Shown piece after piece: positions 25,201-36,189 of a stretch of 64,000 nt of DNA. The translations under genes were made by a program, and so were the position numbers. Location: the NCBI RefSeq assembly GCF_000321225.1, contig NW_004450582.1:2068870-2132869 (forward strand), read 5' to 3'. Source of the stretch: Odobenus rosmarus divergens. Lineage: Eukaryota; Chordata; Mammalia; Carnivora; Odobenidae. Below the pieces are notes generated by a model. The model searched no databases. It had not been told where the DNA came from and saw only the letters and a list, made by a program, of their open reading frames with translations. Positions within the stretch are counted from its first letter, which is position 1. The number at the start of each line of letters is the position of its first letter.

Positions 25201-28200
25201 CAAAGGGAAGCTCTCCTGGAAACCACAGGTATCATTATTAAGACTGTTCATCTGTCTGGTCTACTGTCTTGTTAGCCTCATTCAGCACATTGCTAATGAA
25301 CTTCTTGGGATTGATAGTGGAAAATGGGTGTGGAATTAGGGGGAAACAAGGTCATAGCTTTAGGTTTATTTTCTTCCTCTTGTAAGAGCTTCACTCTCTT
25401 ACATCAACATTTAAAGTCAGAGAAGAATCTGGTTTCAACTTGGATCATGTGCCAGTTGATCTCTGAGTCAGTCACTGGTGAGGGGAATGGAGGGAGGCAG
25501 GTATAATTGACCAGGCAAATTTGGTCTTGTGCTTAATAATCCCTTTTGGGGCAAAAGACCTGAAATTAAGCCCCATGTTGAATATGTGGAAAGGGAAAGG
25601 ATTGTATGGTAGTTAGACAAAGAACACCAGTCTGTTATAAAAATAATTAAGTGGTGAGCTAGACACCACCAGATATTTTATTTGTGATAACATTTAGTCC
25701 TCAGAGCTTTGTTGTGAAGTACTTGATGTCCACATTTTCCAGATTAAGAAGCTAAAGATCAGAGAATTCAAGTGCCTAAGATCTCAGAATTAAATGACAC
25801 AGGTGTCTGACTGAAGCCTCACGATAACAAGTTAGCATAAAGGAGAGAAGATTGATTTTTATTCCAATGATAATGAAAATCAGTTAATTAGGTGACAGAC
25901 TTTCTTAGAAAAGAAAGTAACATTAATGGTTTATCTTAAAAGGGTGGAATTTCGATAAATATCTGTTGTACTTTTTAATAAAATTTAAGCGTATACCTGT
26001 CTAAAGCCCTTTTAAAAGTTTTAGCATATAAGGAGATTTTATTAAATGATAGAGCCGATACCTACATTACCTTTTGTGTTGAATTTCAGTATCTGCTCTT
26101 TTCTCTCAGAGTTTAACCCAGTGCAGCAACCACAGTTAAATGAGAAGGTGCTGAAAGACAAGCGTAAAAAGCTGCGTGAAACCTTTGAACGTATCCTGCG
26201 ACTCTATGAGAAAGAGAATCCAGATATTTACAAAGAACTGAGAAAGCTAGAAGTAGAATATGAACAGAAGAGAGCTCAACTAAGCCAATATTTTGATGCG
26301 GTCAAGGTAATCAAGTTTCTTTAGAGAGAGAAACTAAAATGTTATATTTAGATTTGCTCTTAAAATTGTTAATGGGAGAACTGGTCTTGATGAACTTCTT
26401 CCTCTTGGCAATTTCTTGTCAGACTAAACCTATCCCTACCCCATGAGCCAGCAAATCTAATGCTACATATTTATACAAGAGAAATTAATCCATCTGCCAA
26501 CACAGTAATAGCCAAAAACCGGAAATAGCCCAGATGTCCATCAATAGGATAATGGATAAACAAACTAGTATATTTGTAAAATTGAATGTACTCAGCAATA
26601 AAAAGGAATGCTCTACTGATACTCAAAGTAACATGGGATTAAGAAAAAAAATTTTTATTTATTTGACAGAGACATAGCGAGAGAGGGAACACAAGCAGGG
26701 GGAGTGGGAGAGGGAGAAGCAGGCTTCACGCTCAGCAGGGAGCCCAATGCGGGGCTCAATCCCAGGACCCTGGGATCATGACCTGAGCCGGAGGCAGACG
26801 CTTAATGACTGAGCCACCCAGGTGCCCCAAGAAAAAAATTTTAACAGATAAATCTCAAAGCATGTTGAATTTCTTTCATAGTTAGGATTCCATTTGTATG
26901 AAATTCTAGAACAGGCAAAACTAATCTATAGATGAAAGCATTTGTAAAAGTGCTTTGGGATAGTGTTAGGGATTGATTGAGAAGTGTGAACTGTACGCAT
27001 TTGTCAGAACTCAGAATTTATACATTTCATTGTGAATTTTGTCCAAAAATGTAAAAAAAAAAATATCATTTTTGCAGAGTAGGTAGTGTAGGTCCCATTT
27101 TACAGATAAGGAAATTAAGGAACTTGCTTAGTCATAGAGCCTAGTATGTGACAGAAATTCAGCAAAGACTAATTTTAGAAACCCAAGCTCTACCACTGGA
27201 TATATAGTATTTCTAAGTTAATTGATAAGTGCTGTTTATCATCCAGAATATTTAATAGGGTGGCTTTGGTGCTAGAAAGTTTTAACAGTTGGATTTCTAT
27301 AAACAGCAATTTCTTTTTTTTTTTTTATTTTAAAGATTGTATTTATTTATTTGAGAGAGAATGAGAGATAGAGCGCACGAGAGGGAAGAGGGTCAGAGAG
27401 AGAAGCAGACTCCCTGCCGAGCAGGGAGCCTGATGTGGGACTCGATCCCGGGACTCCAGGATCATGACCTGAGCCGAAGGCAGTCGCTTAACCAGCTGAG
27501 CCTCCCAGGCGCCCCAATAAACAGCAATTTCAAACCATAACCCAAAAGTGTAAGTTAATAATGGGAGAAAAACAGCTGAGTTTTGTTTCTTTTAGAGGCG
27601 ATAGAGATTTTTTCCATTCACTGGCAGACTTTGGAAATGTTGACAAATATTGATATTCTTGTTTTTTCCTGATACTTAGGTGGAAAGCAAATCGAGGTTA
27701 TGAAACCGCAGAAACTGAATTTTTAGTGTTGAATTTGTGGATTGCTCTGATACTATTTAAGGACTTTTTCTGTTTCAGAATGCTCAGCACGTGGAAGTGG
27801 AGAGTATTCCCTTGCCGGATATGCCACATGCTCCTTCCAACATCTTGATCCAGGACATTCCACTTCCTGGTGCCCAGCCACCCTCCATCCTTAAAAAAAC
27901 CTCAGCCTATGGGTAAGGAAGTGGTAGCATAACTAAATGACATTTATTAAAAGTACCTTGTAACTGTCCAGTGCCAAAATTATGGCAGTGGGAATTAAAA
28001 GGCAGTGTGAACGTAAGCAGTGCCTCACCTGATGATGAAATGTGAAATAAGAAATCCCTTGAAAATATTTTAGAAGAGGAACTAAATACCTCATTACTGT
28101 GAATGTGATTACTGTGGAATTTTCTTTCAGACCTCCAACACGGGCAGTTTCTATACTTCCTCTTCTTGGACATGGTGTGCCACGTTTGCCCCCTGGCAGA

Positions 28201-31200
28201 AAACCTCCTGGTCCCCCTCCCGGTCCACCACCTCCTCAAGTCTTGCAAATGTATGGCCGTAAAGTGGGCTTTGCCCTAGATCTTCCCCCTCGTAGGCGGG
28301 ATGAAGACATGTTATATAGCCCGGAGCTTGGTAAGGAGTGACTGTTCCTTTTGCTCTTGCGACCTTTCCACTGTCCTTTTTTTTTGTTGGCCCTGTTTAA
28401 CATCTGGTTCATCGTCCTCAGAACTTGGGAAATAAGTGAGGATTACATGTACATACTAACAAAACGGATAAATCATAGAATTTACCCAAGTAAAAGCAGC
28501 ATACGTAAGGAAGTACAGAAATGTTTATTGTGTTTTAACTAGGCTTTTTTTTTAGAAAAGATTCTAAAACTATTACCAAATGGAAATATTGTCAGACTCT
28601 ATGACGAACTCATATCATATACAGAATCATTTTACATAATGAAGTTATTCTAAGTTAAATAGCACAATTTTCTGTGCTTTGGTATACTATATAGTGCAGG
28701 GTCCAGTCATGATACTTGTTTTTCAGCTCAGCGGGGTCATGATGATGATGTTTCCAGCACCAGTGAAGATGACGGGTATCCTGAGGACATGGATCAAGAT
28801 AAGCATGATGACAGTAGTGATGACAGTGACACTGACAGATCAGATGGAGAAAGTGAAGGGGATGAATTTGTGCACCGTGATGATAACGAGAGAGACAACA
28901 ATGAAGAAAAAAAGTCAGGTATGTGCAAATGAAAGTTCTGTGGCTTGATCAGTAAGTAGCACGCAAGATGAAGGTCCTGATTTATTAATGCATCTGTGAA
29001 AGTAATTGTGAGCACCTTGAAAAGGAGGATCATAGCTTTATTCATTTTTATATCAAAAATCTAAAAAGTTCTGGACACATAGTACTCAGTGGACATTTGT
29101 GGGTCTGGATAAGAAAAAAAGACGAATAACCACATAAGTATATTGAGAAAGCCATATTCACGTTGTTTTTTGGTTAAGTCTGCTTAAATATTTGCATTTG
29201 AAGCCGTTTAATTTTTTTTTTTTTAAGATTTTATTTATTTATTTGAGAGACAGAGAATGAGAGATAGGAGATAGAGAGCATGAGAGGGTCAGAGGGAGAA
29301 GCAGACTCCCTGCTGAGCAGGGAGCCCAGTGCGGGACTCGATCCCGGGACTCTAGGATCATGACCTGAGCCGAAGGCAGTCGCTTAACCAACTGAGCCAC
29401 CCAGGCGCCCCCCGTTTAAATTTTTTGTGTTCATTGTGTCTCACATCAACCAGACCATAATTATAATTTAGCTACAGCCATGAGTGGAATCATGATCTAA
29501 TGGAAACATCCATAGTGTATGATCTATGTCTGTTTGATTATTATAAAATCAGACTGAGTTATGTGTATTTTTAAAAAGTAGTTACGACAGTCATCAAGAA
29601 AATTTTGAGCATCATGATAAATACTGAGCAATACAAAATGTATAATCTGTCACACCTTGATAGTCCTGGAGTTTCTTTTAAGATTGTTTTTGTAGGGATG
29701 CCTGGGTGGGTCAGTAGGTTAAGCGTCCCAACTCTTGATTTCAGCTCAGGTCATGATCTCAGGGTTGTGGGATCAAGCCCCTGTGTCGGGCTCTGCCATC
29801 AACGCAGTCTTCCTCTCCCTCTGCCACTCCCCCTGCTCATGAATGTACACGTATGCTTTCTATCTCTCTGCCTCAAAAATAAATAAGAGCTTTAAAAAAA
29901 AAGAAATAAGTTGTTTTTGTAGCCTACAACACCATATTTATGTGGTTGTAATACCACTGATGTTCGTATTTGTAATGATGACAAGTTTTTGTTCTGATAT
30001 TTCTTAAGAATGATGGTTGCAGGGCCACCTGGGTGGCTCGGTTAACTGTCTGCCTTTGGCTCAGGTCATGATCCCAGGGCCCTGGGATTGCGTCCCATGT
30101 CAGGCTCCCTGCTTGGTGGGGAGTCTGCTTCTCCCTCTCCTCCCTGCTCTTGCTCTCTCTGTCTCTCTCAGATAAAATTATAAAATCTTCAAAAAAATAA
30201 AGAATCATGGTTGCAAACCAAAAGCTATCTTAACAAGGTGGATAGAGCTGGTAATGAAAAACTATAGAGGACTTTTGTGGAAGCCCTTAGAGCCACAGCA
30301 GCTTCATTTTTCTCTGCAATGTATTGTGTGATCCTTTGCCTCATTTTCCTCTTTTTCTGCCAACTTGTTTTATTTCTGTGTACTCACCAGTGTACATGTG
30401 CTTAAAGTGGCTCTCCTACTGTGATTTGACATTTAGCTAACGTTTACACTGAGTTTTTACTATATGCAAGGAATTTTCCTAGACAAAGGCTACAAAGTAA
30501 ACAAAACTAAAGCCCTGCCCACATGGAACTTTGTAAATGTTTACCAACTAAGGCTGCTCCTAATATTGCACCATTTAGCAAGATGTTTAGTAGCATTTAG
30601 CGGATAGCCTGATTTACCAGGTTGAAAAGGTCCCCTCGTTAAGCATCTGCCTTCGGCTCAGGTCATGATCCCAGGGTCCTGGGATGGAGCCCTACGTTGG
30701 GCTACCTGCTCAGCGGGAAGCCTGCTTCTCCCTCTCCCACTCATCCTGCTTGTGTTCTGCTCTTGCGGTCTCTCTCTCTCAAATATATTAATTATTTAAA
30801 TAACTAAAATAGATAAAAATTTCTAGTCTTGGGCGCCTGGGTGGCTCAGTTGGTTAAGCGACTGCCTTCGGCTCAGGTCATGATCCTGGAGTCCCGGGAT
30901 CGAGTCCCGCATCGGGCTCCCTGCTCAGCAGGGAGTCTGCTTCTCCCTCTGACCCTCTTCCCTCTCGTGTTCTCTATCTCTCACTCTCTCTCTCTCAAAT
31001 AAATAAAATCTTTAAAAAAAAAAAAAAATTTCTAGTCTCAGTTTGCTAAGAGTTTTTATTATAAATATTTTTAAGTATCTCGGGATGTTATAATTTTTCT
31101 TTAAATTGTTTATTGTAATGATTTATATTCATGGCTTTTCTAATGTTCAACCTTATCTTGCATTTCTGGGACCAACCCTACATGTTTACGATGTGTTTTT

Positions 31201-34200
31201 CTTTTAAAACACTGTTGGGTTCAATTTGGTTATAAAATTGGCCCTTGAACAACACGGGGGTTAGGAGCACTGACCTTCTGCGCAATCAGAAATCCTTGCA
31301 TAACTTTTGAGTCCTCCCCAAACTGAACTACTAATAGCCTATTGTTGACCGGAAGTTGTACCGTTAACATAAACTGTCGATTAACACACGTTTTGTATGT
31401 TGCATGTATTATATACTACATTCTTGCAATAAAGTAAGCTAGGGAAAAGAAAAGAATGTTGAGAATTCATAAAGAAGATACAGTCACAGTACTGTACTAT
31501 ATTTATCACAAAAAATCCATGTGTAAGTGGACCCACTCAGTTCAAACCCACGTTGTTCAGTAGTCAGCTGTAGTTTACAGTAGATTAGTTTCGGTACCAA
31601 GGTTGTGCTGGCTTCATGAATTCTGGATTGCATTCCATCTTTTCTGTGCCCTTCTACAGGAAATTTCTGTAACTTAATGTTTGGCTGAACTTCCTTATAA
31701 AATTATTTGGGCCAGGTTAAAAATAGATTTCTAAACTACCATTTCAGTTTTATATGTTTTGGTCTTAGCAGTTCTGTGGCCAATTTTTGTGGTGTATATT
31801 TTTCTAGAGAATTGTGTATTATCTGGGTATTCCAATTTTATTGGCATAAAGATGTTAATAGTATTCTTTAAATTTTTGAAATTTATAGATTTTTAAATCA
31901 CAATAGCATATGCTTACCCACCAGTTGGCACTTCTTACACTATCTTTTATATGGCTGACTCTTCCCGGCCCTTAACTTCAGCCAAATAGTGGGCAGCAAT
32001 CCTTCCTGGGGCTTTTAGTATTATATAGTATGCATTTGCTGAATTTTGTTGTTCCTAATCCACCCTATTCTCTCCCTCCACCCCTTAGGTCTGAGTGTAA
32101 GATTTGCAGATATGCCTGGAAAATCAAGGAAGAAAAAGAAGAACATGAAGGAGCTGACTCCTCTTCAAGCCATGATGCTTCGAATGGCAGGTAAGACAAG
32201 GAAAGAGTAGTGAAATCACCTTTCGGGTATTTCCTCCTGCCAGTTCCTTTATGTACATTTTCCCATTTAGTATCTCAACAACCCTGAAGTAAGTAAGTAA
32301 GCCTTGTTTTACAAAAGTTAAGGTTTGGAGACATTCTAAGCTGCCCAGAGTTACCCAGCTAGTAAGTGGTTAAACTGGCATTTAAATCCAGGTCCTTCTT
32401 GTTCTAAAGCCTGGGCTTGTTTTCCTTGGGCTCCACTAGCATAGGTGAGTAGAATACTATTTGATGCCTCCATATCCAAGTAGTTTATTGAAGAAGGCTA
32501 TTTAGTTGTTAATTTTAAGAAAGCACTTAATTGAGCACGTGTCTTCAGACACTGCTACTTTGCAGGCTATAAAAAATGAATCAACTCCATTTACCTGGTT
32601 TACTATTTCTTTTAGGTCAGGAAATCCCTGAGGAGGGACGGGAAGTAGAAGAATTTTCAGAGGATGATGACGAAGATGATTCCGATGATTCTGAAGCAGA
32701 AAAGCAATCACAAAAACAGCATAAAGAAGAATCTCTTTCTGATGGCACATCTTCTGCTTCTTCACAGCAGCAGGCCCCCCCGCAGTCTGTTCCTCCTTCT
32801 CAGATCCAAGCACCTCCCATGCCAGGACCGCCTCCTCTTGGACCACCACCGGCTCCGCCCTTACGGCCCCCTGGACCACCTACAGGCCTTCCTCCTGGAC
32901 CACCTCCAGGTGAGTCAGCTCTGATACGTTGTGAATAAGTCTACCTGTGATTAGAGGGATGAAGTCGTTCCAAAAATACACACCATTAGTATCGATGTTC
33001 TGTTTTCTCCTGGTATAAGTCACTAAGAGATAAAGGGTAAGTGCAGTTTGTTTATTCCTACAGCACTGTTTGCAATTCATAGTGCTTTTGACAGCCATCT
33101 TTTTCTACAAAGCTCTCCTCTTTTTAGGGTTCTCTAGTTCTGAGGTTAGCAGGCAGAGGAGTATGAAACTGGGGGTTTCTTCAGTACTGTTTTTTAAATG
33201 CGACAAGTTGACCCAATTCTAAATTGATAGCTAATGGACTGGGGCACAGTAAATACTAGCAGGCATCCTTCTTTGGTTGGGAATTGTTGGATGTCGGTCT
33301 TTAGAGACAAAAGGGATCAGTATTAATACAATCTTTGGCATATAAGAATGAGAAGTTCATTTGAAATTTGAACTTCGTGGTCACTTATGACTTTATAGTC
33401 CTTCATCCTGTAGTTGTCCAGTTAGGTTTTCTTCATTGAGTTCGTCCTTTTCTGATTGGTGGTGCAAAAGCACATTACCTGTCTTATGTCATCTTCAGTC
33501 ATACTTGCCTCTGTCTTCCTGTGTTTCGTGGGGGGATCCTTAAAACACCCTGCTTTATATTCCATTTTCAGCTTATTTTGGAACCATTTAAGAATTCTTC
33601 TCTGTACAGTTTCTAGCCCAGCACAGCTGTGCTATTAAAAAAAAAAAAAAAAAAGCTATGCTTTTTGTCAGTACTGGCAAATAAAGAGAAATGATCCATA
33701 ACAAATCCAGTTCCGTGTCTCTGGTGCTCAGATATTTGTTGAATGAATTCTTTTTCTACCTATGTTTCGATCAGTTTTTGAAGTTACCTGATTTCAGGTT
33801 AAAATGCTAAGTCAGACCACACTTGAGTTACTTTATACCATAGTTACGACTTCGTATGTATGTCTCATATTAATTTTTCATTTTTCTCTTTTCAGGAGCT
33901 CCTCCATTCCTGAGACCACCTGGAATGCCGGGACTCCGAGGGCCTTTACCCCGACTTTTGCCTCCAGGCCCACCACCAGGCCGACCCCCTGGCCCTCCCC
34001 CAGGTCCACCTCCAGGTCTGCCTCCTGGCCCTCCTCCTCGGGGACCCCCACCAAGGCTACCTCCCCCTGCACCTCCAGGTGAAGCTTTTGATTTCTAGTA
34101 CAAAAACTTGACCACTATGTATTTCATCTGCTCTAAGAGATATTTTCACATTTCAGTATCCTGAAATCAAAGGGTATCCTAAAATGTTTTTTAATTGCTT

Positions 34201-35597
34201 TTGGCCTAGGTTGAAGTTGAGTTCTTCCACAGGGTATTTGCACTGGATTCTGCCTGTCATGTGAGGGACTTTTCCCAGGCAGAGACCACTTTGGATTAAA
34301 TTCTCCATTTGAGTAGGGTGTTGGGGCAGGGGGGCAATTGTGAAGTCATTCCATATATTTGCATGAGTACAGACTTTAAGTTTGAAATCACAAGGCAGAT
34401 TTCCTTGTGCTCTTATGACATGTGGTAGGTGTATTTCTGGTTTATTACACTGTCCCAGTTTAATGTGAAGGTCTCTTAAACTCCCCAGCTTGGACTCTCA
34501 GTGGTATCTGGAGTAATTATGAGTCTGTAGAAGCAGTAGTATCTTAAGTTAAATGAAATTTGACATTTTATAATTGGTCTTAAAAGTGGCATTTGAAAAA
34601 AATTAAATCTGCAGTTCTGGGTAAATGATGACAGTATGTCTGAACCATCAAAGGACATGAATTCTTTCCCAGTGGCGGTAACCTACTGTGATCAGTTACA
34701 TTCATGTCCTCTGATGGTTAAAATTCCATTTCCTGCCCATTGGGTTACCTTTTTCAGGGGAGGAATGGTGTGGAAATCAGTAAATGATGCATGAGAATTA
34801 AACCCCCAGTCTTGGCCTTGATAGCATCTGCACTATACAGCTAGAATAGAGTCTTGGGCTGTCAAATCTGAAATCATATTTGAAACCAGTTGGTGTTGAC
34901 AGCTTTCTATTTTAAAATAGTACATTACTCAGGAAGAAAACCTAAGTACAGGATACAGACCAAAAGTGAATATTATTTCATAATAAAATATTCCTTACTA
35001 TCAAAACGTATTCCTGAGTTTCAGATAGTAAGCAGCATGGTTTTAGCGTATTTTCTGCAAATGCCAATTTTTAAAAAATTGTCAACCTATGTTTTTCACA
35101 TCCTTCATAGTAGTTAAAATTTATTCTGGTAGTCTTCATTTGCCTGTTTTGTCCTTCATTTAGGTATCCCTCCACCTCGTCCCGGCATGATGCGCCCACC
35201 TTTGGTGCCTCCACTTGGACCTGCCCCACCTGGGCTTTTCCCACCGGCTCCCTTGCCGAACCCGGGGGTATTAAGTGCTCCACCCAACTTGATTCAGCGA
35301 CCCAAGGCGGATGATACGAGCGCAGCCACCATTGAGAAGAAAGCCACGGCAACCATCAGTGCCAAGCCACAGATCACTAATCCCAAGGCAGAGATTACTC
35401 GATTCGTGCCCACTGCATTGAGGGTCCGTCGGGAGAATAAAGGGGCCACTGCTGCTCCCCAAAGAAAGTCAGAGGATGATTCTGCTGTGCCTCTTGCCAA
35501 AGCAGCTCCCAAATCTGGTCCCTCTGTTCCCGTCTCAGTGCAGACTAAGGATGATGTTTATGAAGCTTTTATGAAAGAAATGGAAGGGCTCCTGTGA
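22222..35597 (+). CDS. WBP11: WBP11, WW-domain-binding protein 11 (11 coding exons)
   Basis: A nuclear splicing-associated protein (also Npw38BP or SIPP1) that binds the WW domain of PQBP1 and protein phosphatase 1. Joining 22222-22285, 22727-22758, 23607-23700, 26110-26306, 27779-27912, 28131-28330, 28727-28918, 32089-32190, 32616-32909, 33896-34078 and 35164-35597 gives 1926 nt: 641 codons plus stop, the human length. Every intron has GT-AG ends and phases agree. Visible parts: basic N-terminal domain (1-90), coiled coil (75-130), proline tract (195-209), acidic Ser/Asp region (245-300), RVxF-type PP1 site SVRF (307-310), second acidic run (350-368), long proline-rich region with PGR-type WW ligands (391-520), and conserved C-terminus FMKEMEGLL. 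No frameshift or premature stop is seen. Confidence 0.97.
22727..22758 (+). CDS. WBP11: WBP11 exon 3 (32-nt microexon)
   Basis: Acceptor AG at 22725-22726, donor gt at 22759. Encodes residues 22-32, (R)KEARKRELKK, which is very basic. It is too short to be found as an open frame and is recognised from phase and homology. Confidence 0.93.
23607..23700 (+). CDS. WBP11: WBP11 exon 4
   Basis: Acceptor at 23605-23606, donor gtaaga at 23701. Encodes residues 33-63, NKKQRMMVRAAVLKMKD onward, and the first base of Glu64. Confidence 0.95.
24745..24965. repeat. MIR SINE fragment
   Basis: 'tattgagctcttgtcttg', 'ttatgggtggggaagctcag' and 'agctgggattaaaactcagg' are MIR core and 3' words. It lies in WBP11 intron 4. 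Confidence 0.8.
25640..25830. repeat. MIR SINE fragment
   Basis: 'aacatttagtcctcagagc', 'ttccagattaagaagctaaa' and 'ctaagatctcagaattaaat' in WBP11 intron 4. Confidence 0.7.
26110..26306 (+). CDS. WBP11: WBP11 exon 5
   Basis: Acceptor at 26108-26109, donor gtaatc at 26307. Encodes residues 64-129, which hold the charged coiled coil (RLYEKENPDIYKELRKLEVE). Confidence 0.96.
26470..27060 (+). mobile_element. old L1 3' end split by a CanSINE
   Basis: 'tagcccagatgtccatcaat', 'ggataatggataaacaaact' and 'aaaaggaatgctctactgat' are L1 3'-end sequence. It resumes after the SINE with 'gaattctagaacaggcaaaa'-like text and ends in an A-run. It lies in WBP11 intron 5. Confidence 0.8.
26648..26828 (-). mobile_element. 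CanSINE nested in L1
   Basis: Reverse copy flanked by duplicated 'aagaaaaaaatttt', so it inserted after the surrounding L1. Confidence 0.93.
27065..27200. repeat. MIR SINE fragment
   Basis: 'ttttacagataaggaaatta' and 'aacttgcttagtcatagagc' are MIR words in WBP11 intron 5. Confidence 0.75.
27312..27516 (-). mobile_element. CanSINE
   Basis: Reverse copy in WBP11 intron 5, bounded by the target-site duplication 'ataaacagcaatttc'. It lies about 260 bp before exon 6. Confidence 0.95.
27779..27912 (+). CDS. WBP11: WBP11 exon 6
   Basis: Acceptor at 27777-27778, donor gtaagg at 27913. Encodes residues 130-173 and two bases of Gly174. Contains PLPDMPHAPSNILIQDIPLP. Confidence 0.96.
28131..28330 (+). 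CDS. WBP11: WBP11 exon 7
   Basis: Acceptor at 28129-28130, donor gtaagg at 28331. Encodes residues 174-240, including the first proline tract (PPGPPPGPPPPQ). Leu213 replaces the Val I recall in human. Confidence 0.95.
28727..28918 (+). CDS. WBP11: WBP11 exon 8
   Basis: Acceptor at 28725-28726, donor gtatgt at 28919. Encodes residues 241-304, a very acidic Ser/Asp-rich segment that is a likely CK2 target. Confidence 0.95.
28990..29105. repeat. L2-like 3' fragment
   Basis: 'gagcaccttgaaaaggagga', 'ttctggacacatagtactca' and 'gtggacatttgtgggt' resemble an L2 terminus. WBP11 intron 8. Confidence 0.5.
29215..29411 (-). mobile_element. CanSINE
   Basis: Reverse copy in WBP11 intron 8 with duplicated flank 'cgtttaa(a)ttttt'. 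Confidence 0.95.
29696..29905 (+). mobile_element. CanSINE, diverged subtype
   Basis: Forward copy whose head reads 'caactcttgatttcagctca', an older CanSINE form, with a disrupted body and A-rich tail. Confidence 0.9.
30029..30200 (+). mobile_element. CanSINE, internally shortened
   Basis: Forward copy with target-site duplication 'agaat(g/c)atggttgca'. The A-box segment is shortened. Confidence 0.9.
30430..30545. repeat. MIR SINE fragment
   Basis: 'tatgcaaggaattttcctag' and 'agccctgcccacatggaact' are MIR words. Confidence 0.65.
30633..30815 (+). mobile_element. CanSINE, 5'-truncated
   Basis: Begins inside the head at 'cgttaagcatctgccttcgg'. Its A-rich tail was the target for the next copy. 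Confidence 0.9.
30829..31033 (+). mobile_element. CanSINE, young full-length copy
   Basis: Near-consensus forward copy of the 'cctggagtcccgggatcgag' subtype, flanked by duplicated 'aaatttctagtct'. It inserted at the tail of the preceding SINE. Confidence 0.96.
31034..31900 (-). mobile_element. L1 open-frame-2 remnant, antisense, split by MER2
   Basis: Antisense reverse-transcriptase region: 'tttgctaagagtttttatta', then 'cttgcatttctgggaccaac', 'gttgggttcaatttggttat', and after the MER2 insertion 'ttcggtaccaaggttgtgct'. It has no intact frame. WBP11 intron 8. Confidence 0.8.
31233..31572. mobile_element. MER2 (Tigger-type DNA transposon)
   Basis: About 340 bp with inverted ends: 'cccttgaacaacacgggggt' at the left and '...cacgttgttcagtagtcagctgta' type sequence at the right. 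Interior words 'tattgttgaccggaagttgt' and 'gcaataaagtaagctaggga' match MER2, a non-autonomous TcMar-Tigger element. It is inserted in the antisense L1. Confidence 0.9.
32089..32190 (+). CDS. WBP11: WBP11 exon 9
   Basis: Acceptor at 32087-32088, donor gtaaga at 32191. Encodes residues 305-338: the PP1-binding SVRF motif, then a basic nuclear-localisation-like run KSRKKKKN. Confidence 0.95.
32240..32420. repeat. MIR SINE fragment
   Basis: 'catttagtatctcaacaacc', 'agttacccagctagtaagtg' and 'catttaaatccaggtccttc' are MIR words. WBP11 intron 9. Confidence 0.85.
32616..32909 (+). CDS. WBP11: WBP11 exon 10
   Basis: Acceptor at 32614-32615, donor gtgagt at 32910. Encodes residues 339-436: the acidic run EEFSEDDDEDDSDDSEAE, a Gln/Ser linker, then the start of the main proline-rich region. 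Confidence 0.95.
33896..34078 (+). CDS. WBP11: WBP11 exon 11
   Basis: Acceptor at 33894-33895, donor gtgaag at 34079. Encodes residues 437-497, almost entirely Pro/Gly/Arg/Leu, with PPPGRPPGPP and PPPRGPPPR WW-ligand motifs. Confidence 0.95.
34620..34719 (+). ncRNA. candidate structured intronic RNA (hairpin or C/D snoRNA-like)
   Basis: In WBP11 intron 11, arms at 34643-34662 and 34700-34719 are complementary at 19 of 20 positions around a 37-nt loop that can itself pair. The same stretch holds a perfect C box (ATGATGA, 34625-34631), CTGA at 34640-34643 and 34711-34714, and a C'-like GTGATCA at 34688-34694, in C-D'-C'-D order. The terminal stem expected of a C/D snoRNA is weak, so a hairpin RNA or the remnant of a palindromic element is equally possible. 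I recognise no known family. Confidence 0.35.
35164..35597 (+). CDS. WBP11: WBP11 exon 12 (last coding exon)
   Basis: Acceptor at 35162-35163. Encodes residues 498-641, ending EAFMKEMEGLL with TGA at 35595-35597. The 3' UTR follows without a break. Confidence 0.96.
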
Positions 35598-36168
35598 CAG
35601 CTTTTAATGCCACAGCAGGTTTCTGTTCGCATCAGTGGTTCGTGGGGAAAGAGGCTCTTACTAAACTTAGTGAAAGAGCGACTTTCACTGTCAGGGTATT
35701 TTTAAATTTCAGTTCAAGGAATATCCTAAAGTTTAGCCTTGTTCAGAATTTATTGCATATAAGAGAGGATTATTTCATTCAGAATAGATTGGTTATTGAA
35801 GCAGTGCTGCTAACATCCATTCCCTTTCATACCACCATTTCATCCCATTTGTTCCCCTTCTCCAGTTCTTTGGAAACTTGTGATAGGGGTGGGGAATCTT
35901 TGTTACTTACTTGTTTTGATTCTCTTCTTGTGTGCAGTGGGCACTGGAGTAGAGATTTCTGGGAAAAAAAAAAAAAAAGGTTTATTTTACCCCATCTTGC
36001 CTTTTGTGTTTGAGTTATTTTAATATTTTCTTGTAAATATTTTGTAATATTTTAGTGAAATGGATCGCAGTGTCATTTCCTAATACAAAGCAAGATAGGT
36101 GGGAAGAAAATGTACAATTCTTTGATTAAAATTATTTCCCACTGACCTAAACTTTGAGTGTTTCGTGG

Positions 36169-36174
36169 AATAAA
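36169..36174 (+). terminator. WBP11: WBP11 polyadenylation signal
   Basis: AATAAA overlapping further TAAATAAA units, about 570 nt after the stop. This gives a 3' UTR of about 590 nt (35598 to about 36190). Confidence 0.75.
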
Positions 36175-36189
36175 TAAATAAATGTTCTA

